Below, in pieces: positions 37,868 to 46,235 of a stretch of DNA of 55,023 nt. The DNA is from Candidatus Latescibacterota bacterium (lineage in GTDB: Bacteria; Latescibacterota; UBA2968; UBA8231). The notes below the pieces were generated by a model. That model made no database searches. It was given only the letters and a program-made list of their open reading frames with translations, and had not been told where the DNA came from. The stretch covers positions 1 through 55,023 of the forward strand of contig JADZBP010000053.1 of NCBI GenBank assembly GCA_020852055.1. Reading direction: 5' to 3'. Numbering within the stretch: the first letter of the stretch is position 1; every line of letters begins with the position of its first letter. A program made the translations under genes and the position numbers.

Positions 37868-39637
37868 TTAGATGGCGCGGACCAGAAGGATCAAGGTCAG
37901 GGTTTCGGACACGGTGCGCATGGTGGATTGGGCAAAGGACCACCAGTTGCGGTATTCCTTTTCGGGGACCCAGATCTCGTCGCCGGCCTCGACTAAGAGG
38001 TTTTTGTTGAACTGTTCTCGTTCACCGGTGCGGGCGCGGATCAGACGGGCGGCGCCCTTGTCGGCATTCCAGGAAAAGCCGCCGGCCTGCTCCAGGTAAA
38101 AGGAGGCCCGCCGGCCCTCGGCAAAGTCGACCAGCCCGGGTTTCTTCATCTGGCCGCTGAGGCTGACGGTGCGCCGCCGCTCGGGAACGAAGACCACGTC
38201 GCCGCCTTCGAGTAGCACGTTCTGGACCTGATCGTCTTTTTCGAAAAGGCGCTGGAAGTCGACGGCCAGCCGGCCCTTCTCCTCGCGGCCTTTGGTTTTG
38301 AGGTAGGCTTTGTCCTCCGGGCTCATGTCGGCCAGACCGCTGACGGTTTGCAGCAGCAACAGACGCTCGTATTCGGGGTCCTTGGCGGCCCGCGCCTTGG
38401 CGCGCAGCAGCCGGGCCTCGGCCAGGGAGGCGCGTTCGGTGAAGCCGCCGGCCTGCTCGATGATGTCGCGTATCCGGGTCTGGCCCAGGATGATGCGGTA
38501 GCGGCCGCGGTACTTGACCTCTCCCTGCACGTACACGGTGGGGGTCTGCTGCCAGTCGGAGCGGCTGCGGACGAAGAGCATGTCCTTGGGTTCCAGGGGC
38601 ACTGCGGCGATGTCGGCGGCCCGCACCTGGCGGGCCACATCCTCGGCGGTGATCAGCGGGATGATGGTGGTGGTGCGGCCGTCGGCCTGGAAGCGCCAGA
38701 TCTCGGCCACCTCCAGCGGCGCGTTGCCGCTGACGCCCCCGGCCAGCGAGAGCAGGGTGCCCACGGTGTCGCCGGGGCGATACTCCTGCACCCCTTCCTT
38801 GTTCACCGAGCCATAGACGAAGATGTCCTGCTGGCGGTACTGCACATGGACCACGTCGCCCATACGCACGTAGGGGTTGTAGCGCACCTCGCCGGTGGAG
38901 CGGAAGAGCTCCAGGTCCACCGTCTCCTGGGCGCCGTCGCGGTGGATGAGCTGGATGGAGCGGCGGGCCGTGGGCTGGGGCTGCAACTGGCGCTCGCGGG
39001 TGATCTTCTTGCCGGAGACGGTTTCCTCGATGGTGCCCTTGAGGTCGTCGATGAAACCGCCGCCCCGCTCGATCAGCTCGGCGACGCGGGTATTGGGATG
39101 GGCGACGAAGCTGCCCTCGTCCACCACCGCGCCGGTCAGGTACACGGTGAAGTAACGCATGCTGGTCAGGGTGAGGGTGATGTCCACCCGGGGGTACTTG
39201 CCGCGCGTCCGGGTCAGGATCTCTTCCTTAGCCTGGGCGAGGGTCTGGGAAGCGACGGCAAAGCTGCCCACCGTGGGCACGATGGCGTTGCCCTCGGGGT
39301 CCACCTGCACCAGGTAGGAGCGGTTCCATTCGCCCCAGATGTAGAGTTCGAACACATCGCCGGGGCCGACCAGATAGTTGTGGGGATCGACCTCCTGGTC
39401 CTGGCTGATGCGCAGGCGCTCGACCTCCTCGCCCTTGGGCAGGCGGCCGCGGCCGGAAAGGATCTCCTTGCCCATCGACGCGGCGTCGGCCCCGGGCAGC
39501 TGCTGGAGTTTTTCCTCCTCCGCCTGCGCCTGGTCGACCAGGTCCTCCAATTCGTTCTGGGACTGGGCTAAAAGGGGCAGGGCGCTGGCCGCCAGCAGGC
39601 TCAGGGCCGCCAGCAAGGGCCGGTACCTCGGTGTCAT
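37868..39637 (-). CDS. Wza-like polysaccharide export protein with SLBB domains
   Basis: A 589-aa periplasmic/outer-membrane exporter. The signal peptide (1-24) ends in LLAQ and has no lipobox cysteine, unlike E. coli Wza. A poly-export domain (about 85-165) starts HNYLVGPGDVFELYIWG. It is followed by several SLBB beta-grasp units with repeating VYLTGAV, VYGSVNKEGV, VYVQGEVKYRG and VSLSGQMKKPG strands (about 165-560), each beginning a grasp fold. The C-terminal helix (MRTVSETLTLILLVRAI) could form an outer-membrane barrel of helices. It is longer than Wza (about 380 aa) because of the extra SLBB copies. It is adjacent to a Wzz-like protein and ugd. Confidence 0.9.
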   Translation of the reverse strand: MTPRYRPLLAALSLLAASALPLLAQSQNELEDLVDQAQAEEEKLQQLPGADAASMGKEILSGRGRLPKGEEVERLRISQDQEVDPHNYLVGPGDVFELYIWGEWNRSYLVQVDPEGNAIVPTVGSFAVASQTLAQAKEEILTRTRGKYPRVDITLTLTSMRYFTVYLTGAVVDEGSFVAHPNTRVAELIERGGGFIDDLKGTIEETVSGKKITRERQLQPQPTARRSIQLIHRDGAQETVDLELFRSTGEVRYNPYVRMGDVVHVQYRQQDIFVYGSVNKEGVQEYRPGDTVGTLLSLAGGVSGNAPLEVAEIWRFQADGRTTTIIPLITAEDVARQVRAADIAAVPLEPKDMLFVRSRSDWQQTPTVYVQGEVKYRGRYRIILGQTRIRDIIEQAGGFTERASLAEARLLRAKARAAKDPEYERLLLLQTVSGLADMSPEDKAYLKTKGREEKGRLAVDFQRLFEKDDQVQNVLLEGGDVVFVPERRRTVSLSGQMKKPGLVDFAEGRRASFYLEQAGGFSWNADKGAARLIRARTGEREQFNKNLLVEAGDEIWVPEKEYRNWWSFAQSTMRTVSETLTLILLVRAI

Positions 39638-39668
39638 ACTTCCTCCTGTTTCACGGGGTGCAAGGTGG

Positions 39669-41042
39669 TCAGCGCCGCAGCATGTAGCCGCCCAGGAGCC
39701 AGTCGGAGGTCTTCTCCGGGGTCTCCTGGCCGGGCCGGCGCGGCGGGCGGCCGACGCTGAGATATTCGAAACCCATCTCCTGCATCTGGCGCGGGTGGTA
39801 GAGATTGCGGCAGTCGAGCATCCTGGGGGCCTTGAGGGCGCTGTGTAACACCGCCAGGTCGATGTTGCGGAATTCGTTCCATTCGGTCATCAGCACCAGG
39901 GCGTCGGCCCCTTCGGCGGCGCGGTACGGGCTCTCGCAGCAGACCAGGTTCGGGTAGAGCTGCTGCGCTTTCTCCATCGACGCCGGGTCGTAGGCCCGGA
40001 CCGTGGCGCCCTCGGCCTGCAGGGTCTCGATCATCTCCAGGGCCGGGGCTTCGCGCAGGTCGTCGGTGTCGGGCTTGAAGGAGAGGCCCAGCAGGCAGAT
40101 GGTGCGGCCGGAGAAGGGCCCCACCAGCTCGCGCAGCTTGGCGATCATGCGCCGGCGCTGGTGGCCGTTGCTGGGGTTGATGGACTGGATCAGCGGCGAG
40201 TCCACCTGGCCCTTGCGGGCGATGGCGGCCAGGCCGGCCACGTCCTTGGGGAAACAACTGCCGCCGTACCCGGCCCCGGCGCTGAGGTTGCGCGGGCCGA
40301 TGCGCTGGTCCAGGCCCATGCCGCGGGCCACGGCGGTGACGTCGGCGCCGTACGCCTCGCAGATATTGGCAATCTCGTTGATGAAGGAGATCTTGGTGGC
40401 CAGCAGGGCGTTGGCCGCGTACTTGATCATCTCGGCGCTCTCGACGTCGGTGAGCACCATGGGGATGTCGTTCTGGTAGAGGGGGCGGTACACGTCGACC
40501 ACGGCTTCGAGGGAGCGCTGGTTGCCGGCGCCGATGACCAGGCGGTCGGGGTGCATGAAGTCGTCGATGGCCGAGCCTTCGCGCAGGAACTCGGGGTTGG
40601 AGACGATGTCGAAATCGACCCCCGGCTGGGTCTGACGGATCAGCTCGGCCACCTGTACCCCGGTGCCCACCGGCACGGTGCTTTTGTTGACGATGATCTT
40701 GTAGTCTTCCATGTAGCGGCCGATGGTGCGGGCCGCCTCGAACACGTAAGACATGTCCACATCCCCGTCGGGCATGGAGGGGGTGCCCACGGCGATGAAG
40801 ATGAGCTGGGAGGCCTTGATGGCAAAGGGGATCTCGGTGGAGAAGCTGAGGCGGCCGCGCCCGATATTGCGGGTCATCATCTCCTCGAGGCCCGGTTCGT
40901 AGATGGGCACCTCGCCGGCCTTGAGGCGGGCGATGCGCTGGGCATCGATATCGACACAGGTGACGGCGTTGCCAAAGTCGGAGAGACAGGCCCCGGTGAC
41001 CAGACCGACGTAGCCGGTCCCCATTACACAGATGGATCGCAT
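39669..41042 (-). CDS. ugd: UDP-glucose 6-dehydrogenase
   Basis: A 457-aa NAD-dependent dehydrogenase oxidising UDP-glucose to UDP-glucuronate, a precursor of acidic exopolysaccharides. The nucleotide-binding GTGYVG is at 8-13, VDID at 30-33, and the catalytic cysteine is C263 in GGSCFPKD, with K in AANALLATKISF nearby. STVPVGTG and SNPEFLREGSA are the other conserved blocks. The ATG at 41042 is 79 bases from the TatD stop. That gap is locally AT-rich (TATATTTTATAG on the minus strand) with GAGGA before the start, so it may have its own promoter. The genes that follow are the Wza- and Wzz-like export components. Confidence 0.96.
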   Translation of the reverse strand: MRSICVMGTGYVGLVTGACLSDFGNAVTCVDIDAQRIARLKAGEVPIYEPGLEEMMTRNIGRGRLSFSTEIPFAIKASQLIFIAVGTPSMPDGDVDMSYVFEAARTIGRYMEDYKIIVNKSTVPVGTGVQVAELIRQTQPGVDFDIVSNPEFLREGSAIDDFMHPDRLVIGAGNQRSLEAVVDVYRPLYQNDIPMVLTDVESAEMIKYAANALLATKISFINEIANICEAYGADVTAVARGMGLDQRIGPRNLSAGAGYGGSCFPKDVAGLAAIARKGQVDSPLIQSINPSNGHQRRRMIAKLRELVGPFSGRTICLLGLSFKPDTDDLREAPALEMIETLQAEGATVRAYDPASMEKAQQLYPNLVCCESPYRAAEGADALVLMTEWNEFRNIDLAVLHSALKAPRMLDCRNLYHPRQMQEMGFEYLSVGRPPRRPGQETPEKTSDWLLGGYMLRR

Positions 41043-41121
41043 GTGGTCAGGATTCCTCGCGTGGACGTGGAAAATTGGGAGACTATAAAATATAGGGGTA
41101 CGGGGCGCGGGGAGGAAGGGG

Positions 41122-41880
41122 CTAGTTGACGCCGAGATAGCGCCGGAAGTTGGCGGTGGTGAGGGCGGCCAGGTCTTCGAGGGAAAGGCCTTTGAGGGCG
41201 GCGAGCTTTTCGGCCACAGCGCGGGTGCGGGCGGGGTGGTTGGGCTGGCCGGAGATGGGCACGGGGGTGTCGGTTTCGAGCAGCAGCAGCTCGTCGGCGA
41301 TGGCCAGGGCCACCTCCTGGGTCTGCGGGTCGGCCAGGACCATGGGGCCAACGGAGACGTAGACGCCGGCCTCGTTGCACTGGTGGATCAGCTTGCGCGA
41401 GTGGGTGAACCAGTGGAGCTGGGCGCCCAGACCGGTCTGTCGGGAAAAAGCGATGGCCCGCTCCATGACCTGGCGGGGGCAGCGGCGGGAGTGGAGGTTG
41501 ATCGGTTTGCCGGCGGCGGCGGCCAGGGCCAGCTGGCGGGCGAGGACCTCTTCCTGGAAGGCTTGTTCCTCGGGCGTGGTGGCCCATTGGTGATCCAGCC
41601 CCACCTCGCCCAGCACCCGGGCCTGTGGCAGGTGTGCGGCCAGGAATTCGAGGCCGGCTGCCACCGCTTCGGGGGGTTGCTGGCTGATCCAGGCCGGGTG
41701 CAGGCCCAGGCCGGCCACTACCGTGCCGGGGTGGGCGAGGGCGAGGGCGAGCACCGAGGGCATGGAGTCGGCGCTTTCGCTGACGGCCACCACCTGGGTT
41801 ATGCCCTGGGCGGCGGCCTCGGCGAGGGTGGTGGCGGGGTCGGGTAGTTGATCGAGATGGCAGTGGGTATCGACCAGCAT
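41122..41880 (-). CDS. TatD-family metal-dependent hydrolase
   Basis: A 252-aa TIM-barrel metal-dependent nuclease of the TatD type. Ligands are H6 and H8 in DTHCHLD, E in VLGEVGLD, H in INLHSRR, H in LHWFTHS and D in LLLETDTP. GLHPAW is the conserved strand-three block. Length is usual for TatD (about 255-265 aa). These enzymes act on DNA 3' ends during repair or apoptosis-like turnover. It begins one base after the argC stop, so the two are probably co-transcribed. Confidence 0.9.
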   Translation of the reverse strand: MLVDTHCHLDQLPDPATTLAEAAAQGITQVVAVSESADSMPSVLALALAHPGTVVAGLGLHPAWISQQPPEAVAAGLEFLAAHLPQARVLGEVGLDHQWATTPEEQAFQEEVLARQLALAAAAGKPINLHSRRCPRQVMERAIAFSRQTGLGAQLHWFTHSRKLIHQCNEAGVYVSVGPMVLADPQTQEVALAIADELLLLETDTPVPISGQPNHPARTRAVAEKLAALKGLSLEDLAALTTANFRRYLGVN

Positions 41881-41881
41881 C

Positions 41882-42859
41882 TCAGGCGCTCAGGCCGGTG
41901 GTCTCCTTGAAGCCCAGCATCAGATTCATACACTGCACCGCGTTGCCGGAGGCGCCTTTGCCCAGGTTGTCGAGGCGGCCCACCAGCACCAGGCCCTGGT
42001 CCGGCTTGCCGAAGGCGTAGAGTTCGACCCGGTTGGTGAAGTTGCAGCCCTCCAGATCGAGGAATTTGCCCTCGCGCAGTTGGGTGGCGTTTTTGTCGGG
42101 CGGCACCGGCCGCACGAAGGGGCAGTCGGCGTACGCGGCCTGCCAGACCTCCCACACCTGCTGTGGGCCGATGCCGGCTTGGGCGAAATGGCCGGCGGGC
42201 AGGGGCATACTCACCAGCATGCCGCAGTAGGCCTGGGCCACCGAGGGCACAAAGAGGGGCGGATTGGCCACCTGGCTGAAGTGGTGCATCTCGGCCAGGT
42301 GTTTGTGACCGCCGTCCAGGCTGTAGAGGCACAGAGGCAGGGCGGCGTCGGCCGGGCGCGGCGAGCGGGGAGCCTGCTCATAGGCCTCGATCATCTTGCG
42401 GCCGCCCCCCGAGTACCCCGAGACCGCGTTGAGGGTGTACGGGGCCTGCGGGTCGAGCAGGCCGGCCTGGATCAGGGGCCGCAGGGCGAGGATGAAGCTG
42501 ACCGGGTAACAGCCGCAGTTGGCCACCCTGGGCGCCTGGCGGATGGTCTCCCGGTGTTCTGGGCTGATCTCCGGCAGGCCGTAGACCCAGTCGGGGTGGA
42601 CGCGGCGGGCGGTGCTGGTATCGATGATCCGGGCGCGCGAGGCGCCGGCCAGTTCGAGGGCCTCGGCGGCGGCTTCGTCGGGCAAACAGAGGATGGCCAG
42701 GTCGGCGGCGGCGAGGAACTCGGCGCGTTTCTTGGGGTTCTTGCGTTCCTCGGCGGGGATGAGCAGCAGTTCGAGATCCTGGCGCTGCTCGAGCATCTGG
42801 CGGAGGCGCAGGCCGGTGGTGCCCTCCTGGCCGTCGATGTAGATCCGGGGCTTGGTCAT
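41882..42859 (-). CDS. argC: N-acetyl-gamma-glutamyl-phosphate reductase (type 2)
   Basis: A 325-aa arginine biosynthesis enzyme reducing N-acetylglutamyl phosphate with NADPH. YIDGQEGTTGLRLRQML is the nucleotide-binding start, and the catalytic cysteine is C117 in NCGCYP. SGYSGGGRKMIE and HKHLAEMHHFS carry the catalytic histidine region. The pattern (ERKNPKKRAEFLAAADLAILCLPDEAA) is that of the type 2 (argC-other) branch. AAGGAG precedes the ATG by 5 bases. No other arg gene is in the window. Upstream lies a strong divergent promoter with an ArgR-box-like site at 42867-42904, which fits repression by arginine. Confidence 0.93.
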   Translation of the reverse strand: MTKPRIYIDGQEGTTGLRLRQMLEQRQDLELLLIPAEERKNPKKRAEFLAAADLAILCLPDEAAAEALELAGASRARIIDTSTARRVHPDWVYGLPEISPEHRETIRQAPRVANCGCYPVSFILALRPLIQAGLLDPQAPYTLNAVSGYSGGGRKMIEAYEQAPRSPRPADAALPLCLYSLDGGHKHLAEMHHFSQVANPPLFVPSVAQAYCGMLVSMPLPAGHFAQAGIGPQQVWEVWQAAYADCPFVRPVPPDKNATQLREGKFLDLEGCNFTNRVELYAFGKPDQGLVLVGRLDNLGKGASGNAVQCMNLMLGFKETTGLSA

Positions 42860-42866
42860 GGCTCTC

Positions 42867-42904
42867 CTTGAATATTTATTCCTTTTTTTGAATAAAAATA
42901 GGCA
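42867..42904. promoter_or_regulatory. ArgR operator-like sites upstream of argC
   Basis: Bases 42867-42884 (core TTGAATATTTATTCC, 42868-42882) match the ARG-box core TGAAT-WWWW-ATTC perfectly. A half-conserved copy starts at 42887 (TTTGAATAAAAAT), so the two boxes are 20 bp apart, the usual tandem spacing of 18-bp ARG boxes. The second copy overlaps the -10 of the argC promoter, a repressor position. No argR gene is visible here. Confidence 0.65.
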
Positions 42905-42922
42905 TCGACGCGGTGCTGTCAA
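42895..42922 (-). promoter_or_regulatory. Sigma-70-type promoter for argC
   Basis: On the minus strand, TTGACA (perfect -35; 42917-42922) is followed after 16 bases by TATTTT (-10; 42895-42900). Transcription would start near 42888, just before the argC ribosome-binding site. The -35 is back-to-back with that of the divergent promoter. Confidence 0.65.
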
Positions 42923-42934
42923 GATTATTATTCC

Positions 42935-42964
42935 TTGACAAGTACACGAAAAAAGGTGTAAAAT
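42935..42964 (+). promoter_or_regulatory. Divergent sigma-70-type promoter for the BNR-propeller gene
   Basis: A perfect -35 TTGACA (42935-42940) and -10 TAAAAT (42959-42964) are separated by 18 bp. Transcription would start near 42971. This places the true start of the downstream gene at the GTG at 43015, not the upstream start at 42913. The TGTCAAG/CTTGACA inverted repeat (42917-42940) covers both -35 boxes. Confidence 0.65.
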
Positions 42965-43014
42965 GGCCCTCGCTCCGGTGTGCGCTTCGCTGCCCATCAC
43001 GGTGTCGAGGTCCT

Positions 43015-44148
43015 GTGAACCCTGTCCCTGTACGACGGGCCAGACTGCTGGACTGCTGGTCTGGTCTGGTGGTGATGCTGCTGGTCTGGAACCTGGGTTG
43101 TGAACCGGCCAATCGGCCGGTCGGACCGGAGGAAGGGGCGCCGTTGCCGGTTCCCGAGCCGGCAGCCAAGGCCCTTGCCGATACCGCGCGCGCGCTGCCA
43201 GCCGTCGAGGTCCGCCGGGTCTCGTACCGGCTAGGATTCTTTGCCGTCGATCCGGCGGGACAGGCCTATGGCGCGGCGGACAAGACGCTCTACCGCATCG
43301 TCGATCGGGGCAACGCCGTCGAAGCGGTGTACACCTTTGCCGAGCCAATCCAGGGCCTGCACTTCCTCGCCAACGGCTGCCTCTTCGTCTCCACCGACCA
43401 CGACCGCTGGAGCCCGGACACCCCCTGCCGGATCTACCGCTCCACCGACCAGGGCCGCAGTTTCGTACGGGTCAAAACCTTAACGGCCAGTTGTGCCCTG
43501 TGGTGGTCCTTCGCTTCCGACCAATACAACACCCTCTATATGGGCGAATACGGCCCGCGGGAACGGGGGCGCTCCAAGAAGGTGTGGAAGTCGACCGACC
43601 AGGGCCAGACCTGGACGGTGGCCTTCCAGGCGCCCGATCTCGACGGGGTGCATATCCACCGGGTGGCTGTCGATCCGTACACCGGCGACCTGTGGGTGAC
43701 CAACGGCGACGGCGCCCACGGAGCCACCTATCTGTGGCCAGGCGGGAGCGGGCGCTGGTTCTGGCAACGCGCTTCACAGGCCACCAGTGTGGTGTTCACC
43801 GAGGAGGGCATCTGCTGGGGGGAAGACACCTACGAGGGGACCCTGACCTGGTACGACCGGCGGACGCAGACCTACCAGAAGACCCTCCAGGCCAACCGCG
43901 AGGGGAACTACGGGGGCAGTGTCTACGATATGGTCCGGGGCCGCAGCGGGTTGATCTACGCGCCGATGGTGAAATACGCGGAGCAGACCCACCGGCCCTC
44001 GCTGTGGGTGGGGGATGGCCGGCGGTGGAAACTGCTGCTGGACCTGGGCAACAAGGACGGGAAGTACGGTGGCTTTACCCAGATCAGCCCGCCCGATCAG
44101 TGGGGGTACCTGTACGCGGAAGGCTACAAGATCAAAGACCCCAACTGA
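43015..44148 (+). CDS. BNR/sortilin-like beta-propeller lipoprotein
   Basis: A 377-aa exported protein. Residues about 1-28 form a signal with a candidate lipobox ending LGC (WNLGCEPANRP). The rest is a predicted beta-propeller with Asp-box motifs (YRSTDQGRSF and WKSTDQGQTW, S-x-D-x-G-x-T-W type) and repeated W and GxY strands. Such domains occur in sialidases, photosynthesis-assembly (Ycf48-like) proteins and secreted binding proteins. Catalytic arginines of sialidases cannot be assigned. The GTG start has GAGG six bases before it and lies about 45 bases after the predicted transcription start. It converges with the next gene, 4 bases away. Confidence 0.78.
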   Translation: MNPVPVRRARLLDCWSGLVVMLLVWNLGCEPANRPVGPEEGAPLPVPEPAAKALADTARALPAVEVRRVSYRLGFFAVDPAGQAYGAADKTLYRIVDRGNAVEAVYTFAEPIQGLHFLANGCLFVSTDHDRWSPDTPCRIYRSTDQGRSFVRVKTLTASCALWWSFASDQYNTLYMGEYGPRERGRSKKVWKSTDQGQTWTVAFQAPDLDGVHIHRVAVDPYTGDLWVTNGDGAHGATYLWPGGSGRWFWQRASQATSVVFTEEGICWGEDTYEGTLTWYDRRTQTYQKTLQANREGNYGGSVYDMVRGRSGLIYAPMVKYAEQTHRPSLWVGDGRRWKLLLDLGNKDGKYGGFTQISPPDQWGYLYAEGYKIKDPN

Positions 44149-44152
44149 ACCC

Positions 44153-45028
44153 TCAGAGTCTGATCAGTTCGTATTGCACGGCAAGGGAGCGACTGGCGCC
44201 GGGGGCCAGGTCTGCCATCGACACATAGAGGTGACTGGTCAGGTATCCGGGCTTGTTGACATGGGCGGAGAAGATCTGCCGCAGGCCGGGTGTGGGCAGA
44301 TGGGTGGCTTCGAGCAGATAGGTGGTTCCCAGGACGGAGATGCCGACCATGCCTTTGAGCTGGCGGCCCTCGGCCAGGGCGGTGTCATCGCGCAGCAGCG
44401 GGTACTCAGCCAGGCCTTTGGCTTTGGCCTCGTCGAGGAAATTGGTGTACGGCGGCAATGGTTGGCGCAGGCTGCGGGGGTTGGCCACCGTATTGATCCA
44501 GGCGTGATCGGTAAATCCCGGAAATCCCACCATTACATAGGGGTTCTTCAGCGTCAGGGAGGAGCCGTTGTCGATGGAGTACTCGGCAACGAGGGCCGGT
44601 TCGGCGGCGCGCAGGTGGTACTCGACCCGCAGGGTGATGCCGGGGCGCAGCACCTCTGCGCGGCGGAAGCGCAGCACCACCTCTTCCGGGCTGGTCTCGA
44701 TCTGCGGGGCATCCCACCGGGGCTGGAGCAGTTTTACCTTGGCGGTGTCGGTCCGGCCCTCCTCCTGAAACCAGAACCACTCCCAGTCCCCGGCTGGCAA
44801 TTGGGGATGGACAAAATCCCAGGGCTGGCCCTTGAGGCGCAGGGAGACGATGCCGAAGGGTTCGCCGTACTGCAAGGCGATGTGATAGTCGGGGAAGGTG
44901 CAGGTCACGCCATCGGCGCTTTCCTCGACGGTGTAGGGCAGATTGGGAGCCGGGGTGTTAGGCGCTGGCCGGTCCTCGCCGCAGCTGAGGGCGAAAAGCA
45001 TCAGGAAAAGCAGCATATTGCGGATCAT
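44153..45028 (-). CDS. Lipoprotein of unknown function, beta-sandwich type
   Basis: A 291-aa protein (ATG at 45028; a GTG at 45043 would add five residues). The signal ends at a FALSC lipobox, followed by a Pro-rich linker. The body is beta-rich, with WDFVHPQLPAGDWEWFWFQEE and EVVLRFRRAEVLRPGITLRVEYHL, and resembles galactose-mutarotase or glycan-binding sandwich folds. I cannot assign it to a named family. It follows the polysaccharide deacetylase gene by 16 bases on the same strand, so they are probably one operon acting on a polysaccharide at the cell surface. Confidence 0.65.
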   Translation of the reverse strand: MIRNMLLFLMLFALSCGEDRPAPNTPAPNLPYTVEESADGVTCTFPDYHIALQYGEPFGIVSLRLKGQPWDFVHPQLPAGDWEWFWFQEEGRTDTAKVKLLQPRWDAPQIETSPEEVVLRFRRAEVLRPGITLRVEYHLRAAEPALVAEYSIDNGSSLTLKNPYVMVGFPGFTDHAWINTVANPRSLRQPLPPYTNFLDEAKAKGLAEYPLLRDDTALAEGRQLKGMVGISVLGTTYLLEATHLPTPGLRQIFSAHVNKPGYLTSHLYVSMADLAPGASRSLAVQYELIRL

Positions 45029-45044
45029 GGGGGTGGTTCGCACC

Positions 45045-46181
45045 TCAGCGCAGGCTCAGCAGGTAGGCTTGTTCGTCGGGCACGGCCTCGAGGCGCAGGG
45101 CGCGCTCGATCAGCGGAAAATCGCTCCGGCCGGCGATGGCTGGTTCCACGTGCAGGGAATCCCCTTTCAGGCGGGTGTCGAAACGCAGTTCAAAGGTGAG
45201 AGGTTGATCGTAGGTGGTGTTGTCCAGCCCGTCGGCCAGGACCAGGGAAAACTCGCGGTGGCCCTGTTTTTTGCCGACGCGCTGCAGCCGTGGCGCAAAG
45301 GCGTTGCGCTCCTTGATATAGAGGGCGGTCATGTCCATATTGCCACTCCAGAAGTCGTGGCCGGCCAGGAAGTCGAGTTCTCGCTCGAATTCGGCGAGCG
45401 GGAAGTAACCCCAGCCCTCGGGGATGCCCACGGCATGGTGCATGAGGATCACCCAGGCCCGGCGCTGGAGGGCCTCGGCGAGGATGGGTTCGAGTTCCTC
45501 GTAGCTGTTGACGTAGCTGGCCGATTCGCCCTGGGACACGACCACTGAGGGCAGGTAATACCAGTTGGCCGGGGCGGTGGTGTCGTCCGGGCAGATGCTG
45601 TATTCGGCGGGTGTGACCGACATGCCCCGCGCACACACGAAGCCGGCGTCATGGTTGGCCTGCTGGGTCGTAGCCAGGCGGCCGGCACTGCCCGGGTAGG
45701 CGTAGGCCCGGGGCCGCAGGCCCCATTCAGTCATCAGCTCGAAACAGCGCCCGAAATCATCCAGATTCTCCTCGTAGCTGAGGGAGTCGTGGTTGATATG
45801 CCGGTGCCCATGGCCGAAGAAGTGGATGCCCCGCGGCACCAGCTGGTTTTGGATATCTTCCAGTAGATGGCGGTTCTTGGGCTCCTGAAAGATGGCAGTC
45901 ACCATCTCGATGTCCATGGTCAGACCCCGGGCCAGCACGGCGTCGGTGGCCAGGTGGTGGCCCGGGTTGGTGCCAAAGGGGGCGTCGTAGGTGATGGAAA
46001 CCGCGGCCCGGCGGCCCTGGGGCCACTTGAGCACCTCCAGTTCCAGCAGGGAATGATTGTCCTCCTGCACGGCGTAGCGGAAAGGGGCCAGGGGCACCAG
46101 CCCGTATTCGGACGAGGCGGGGTTCAACAGGCCGCAGCCGGCCAGCAGAAAGAAGCAGAGAGAGCGCAACCAGCAATACAT
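45045..46181 (-). CDS. Polysaccharide deacetylase-like lipoprotein
   Basis: A 378-aa lipoprotein with a strong lipobox (FFLLAGC). It has a NodB/CE4-like domain: VSITYDAPFG (first Asp), HGHRHINHD (second histidine pair), YAYPGS and DAGFVCARG. In CE4 enzymes the Asp and the two histidines bind the metal that removes acetyl groups from sugar amines. The C-terminal part (about 280-378) is a beta-sandwich. It is likely attached to the periplasmic face, where it would modify glycan. The predicted -10 lies only about nine bases before the ATG, suggesting a near-leaderless mRNA. The ATG has no clear ribosome-binding site. Confidence 0.78.
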   Translation of the reverse strand: MYCWLRSLCFFLLAGCGLLNPASSEYGLVPLAPFRYAVQEDNHSLLELEVLKWPQGRRAAVSITYDAPFGTNPGHHLATDAVLARGLTMDIEMVTAIFQEPKNRHLLEDIQNQLVPRGIHFFGHGHRHINHDSLSYEENLDDFGRCFELMTEWGLRPRAYAYPGSAGRLATTQQANHDAGFVCARGMSVTPAEYSICPDDTTAPANWYYLPSVVVSQGESASYVNSYEELEPILAEALQRRAWVILMHHAVGIPEGWGYFPLAEFERELDFLAGHDFWSGNMDMTALYIKERNAFAPRLQRVGKKQGHREFSLVLADGLDNTTYDQPLTFELRFDTRLKGDSLHVEPAIAGRSDFPLIERALRLEAVPDEQAYLLSLR

Positions 46182-46189
46182 GGGTCCTA

Positions 46190-46219
46190 TTGATACGGCA
46201 GCGGCAGGGGCCATGTCAA
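46190..46219 (-). promoter_or_regulatory. Sigma-70-type promoter for the deacetylase gene
   Basis: On the minus strand, a perfect -35 TTGACA (46214-46219) and -10 TATCAA (46190-46195) are separated by 18 bases. The predicted start (about 46183) is almost at the ATG (46181), so the message would be nearly leaderless. The shared gap with the GH116 gene is 54 bp. Confidence 0.5.
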
Positions 46220-46235
46220 CCGGAGAGCGGAGGGA

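Noticed and set aside
42913..43014. Upstream 34-codon extension of the BNR-propeller gene
   Set aside because: It would begin before the predicted promoter and adds a basic Cys-rich stretch before the signal peptide; the GTG at 43015 has a better ribosome-binding site.
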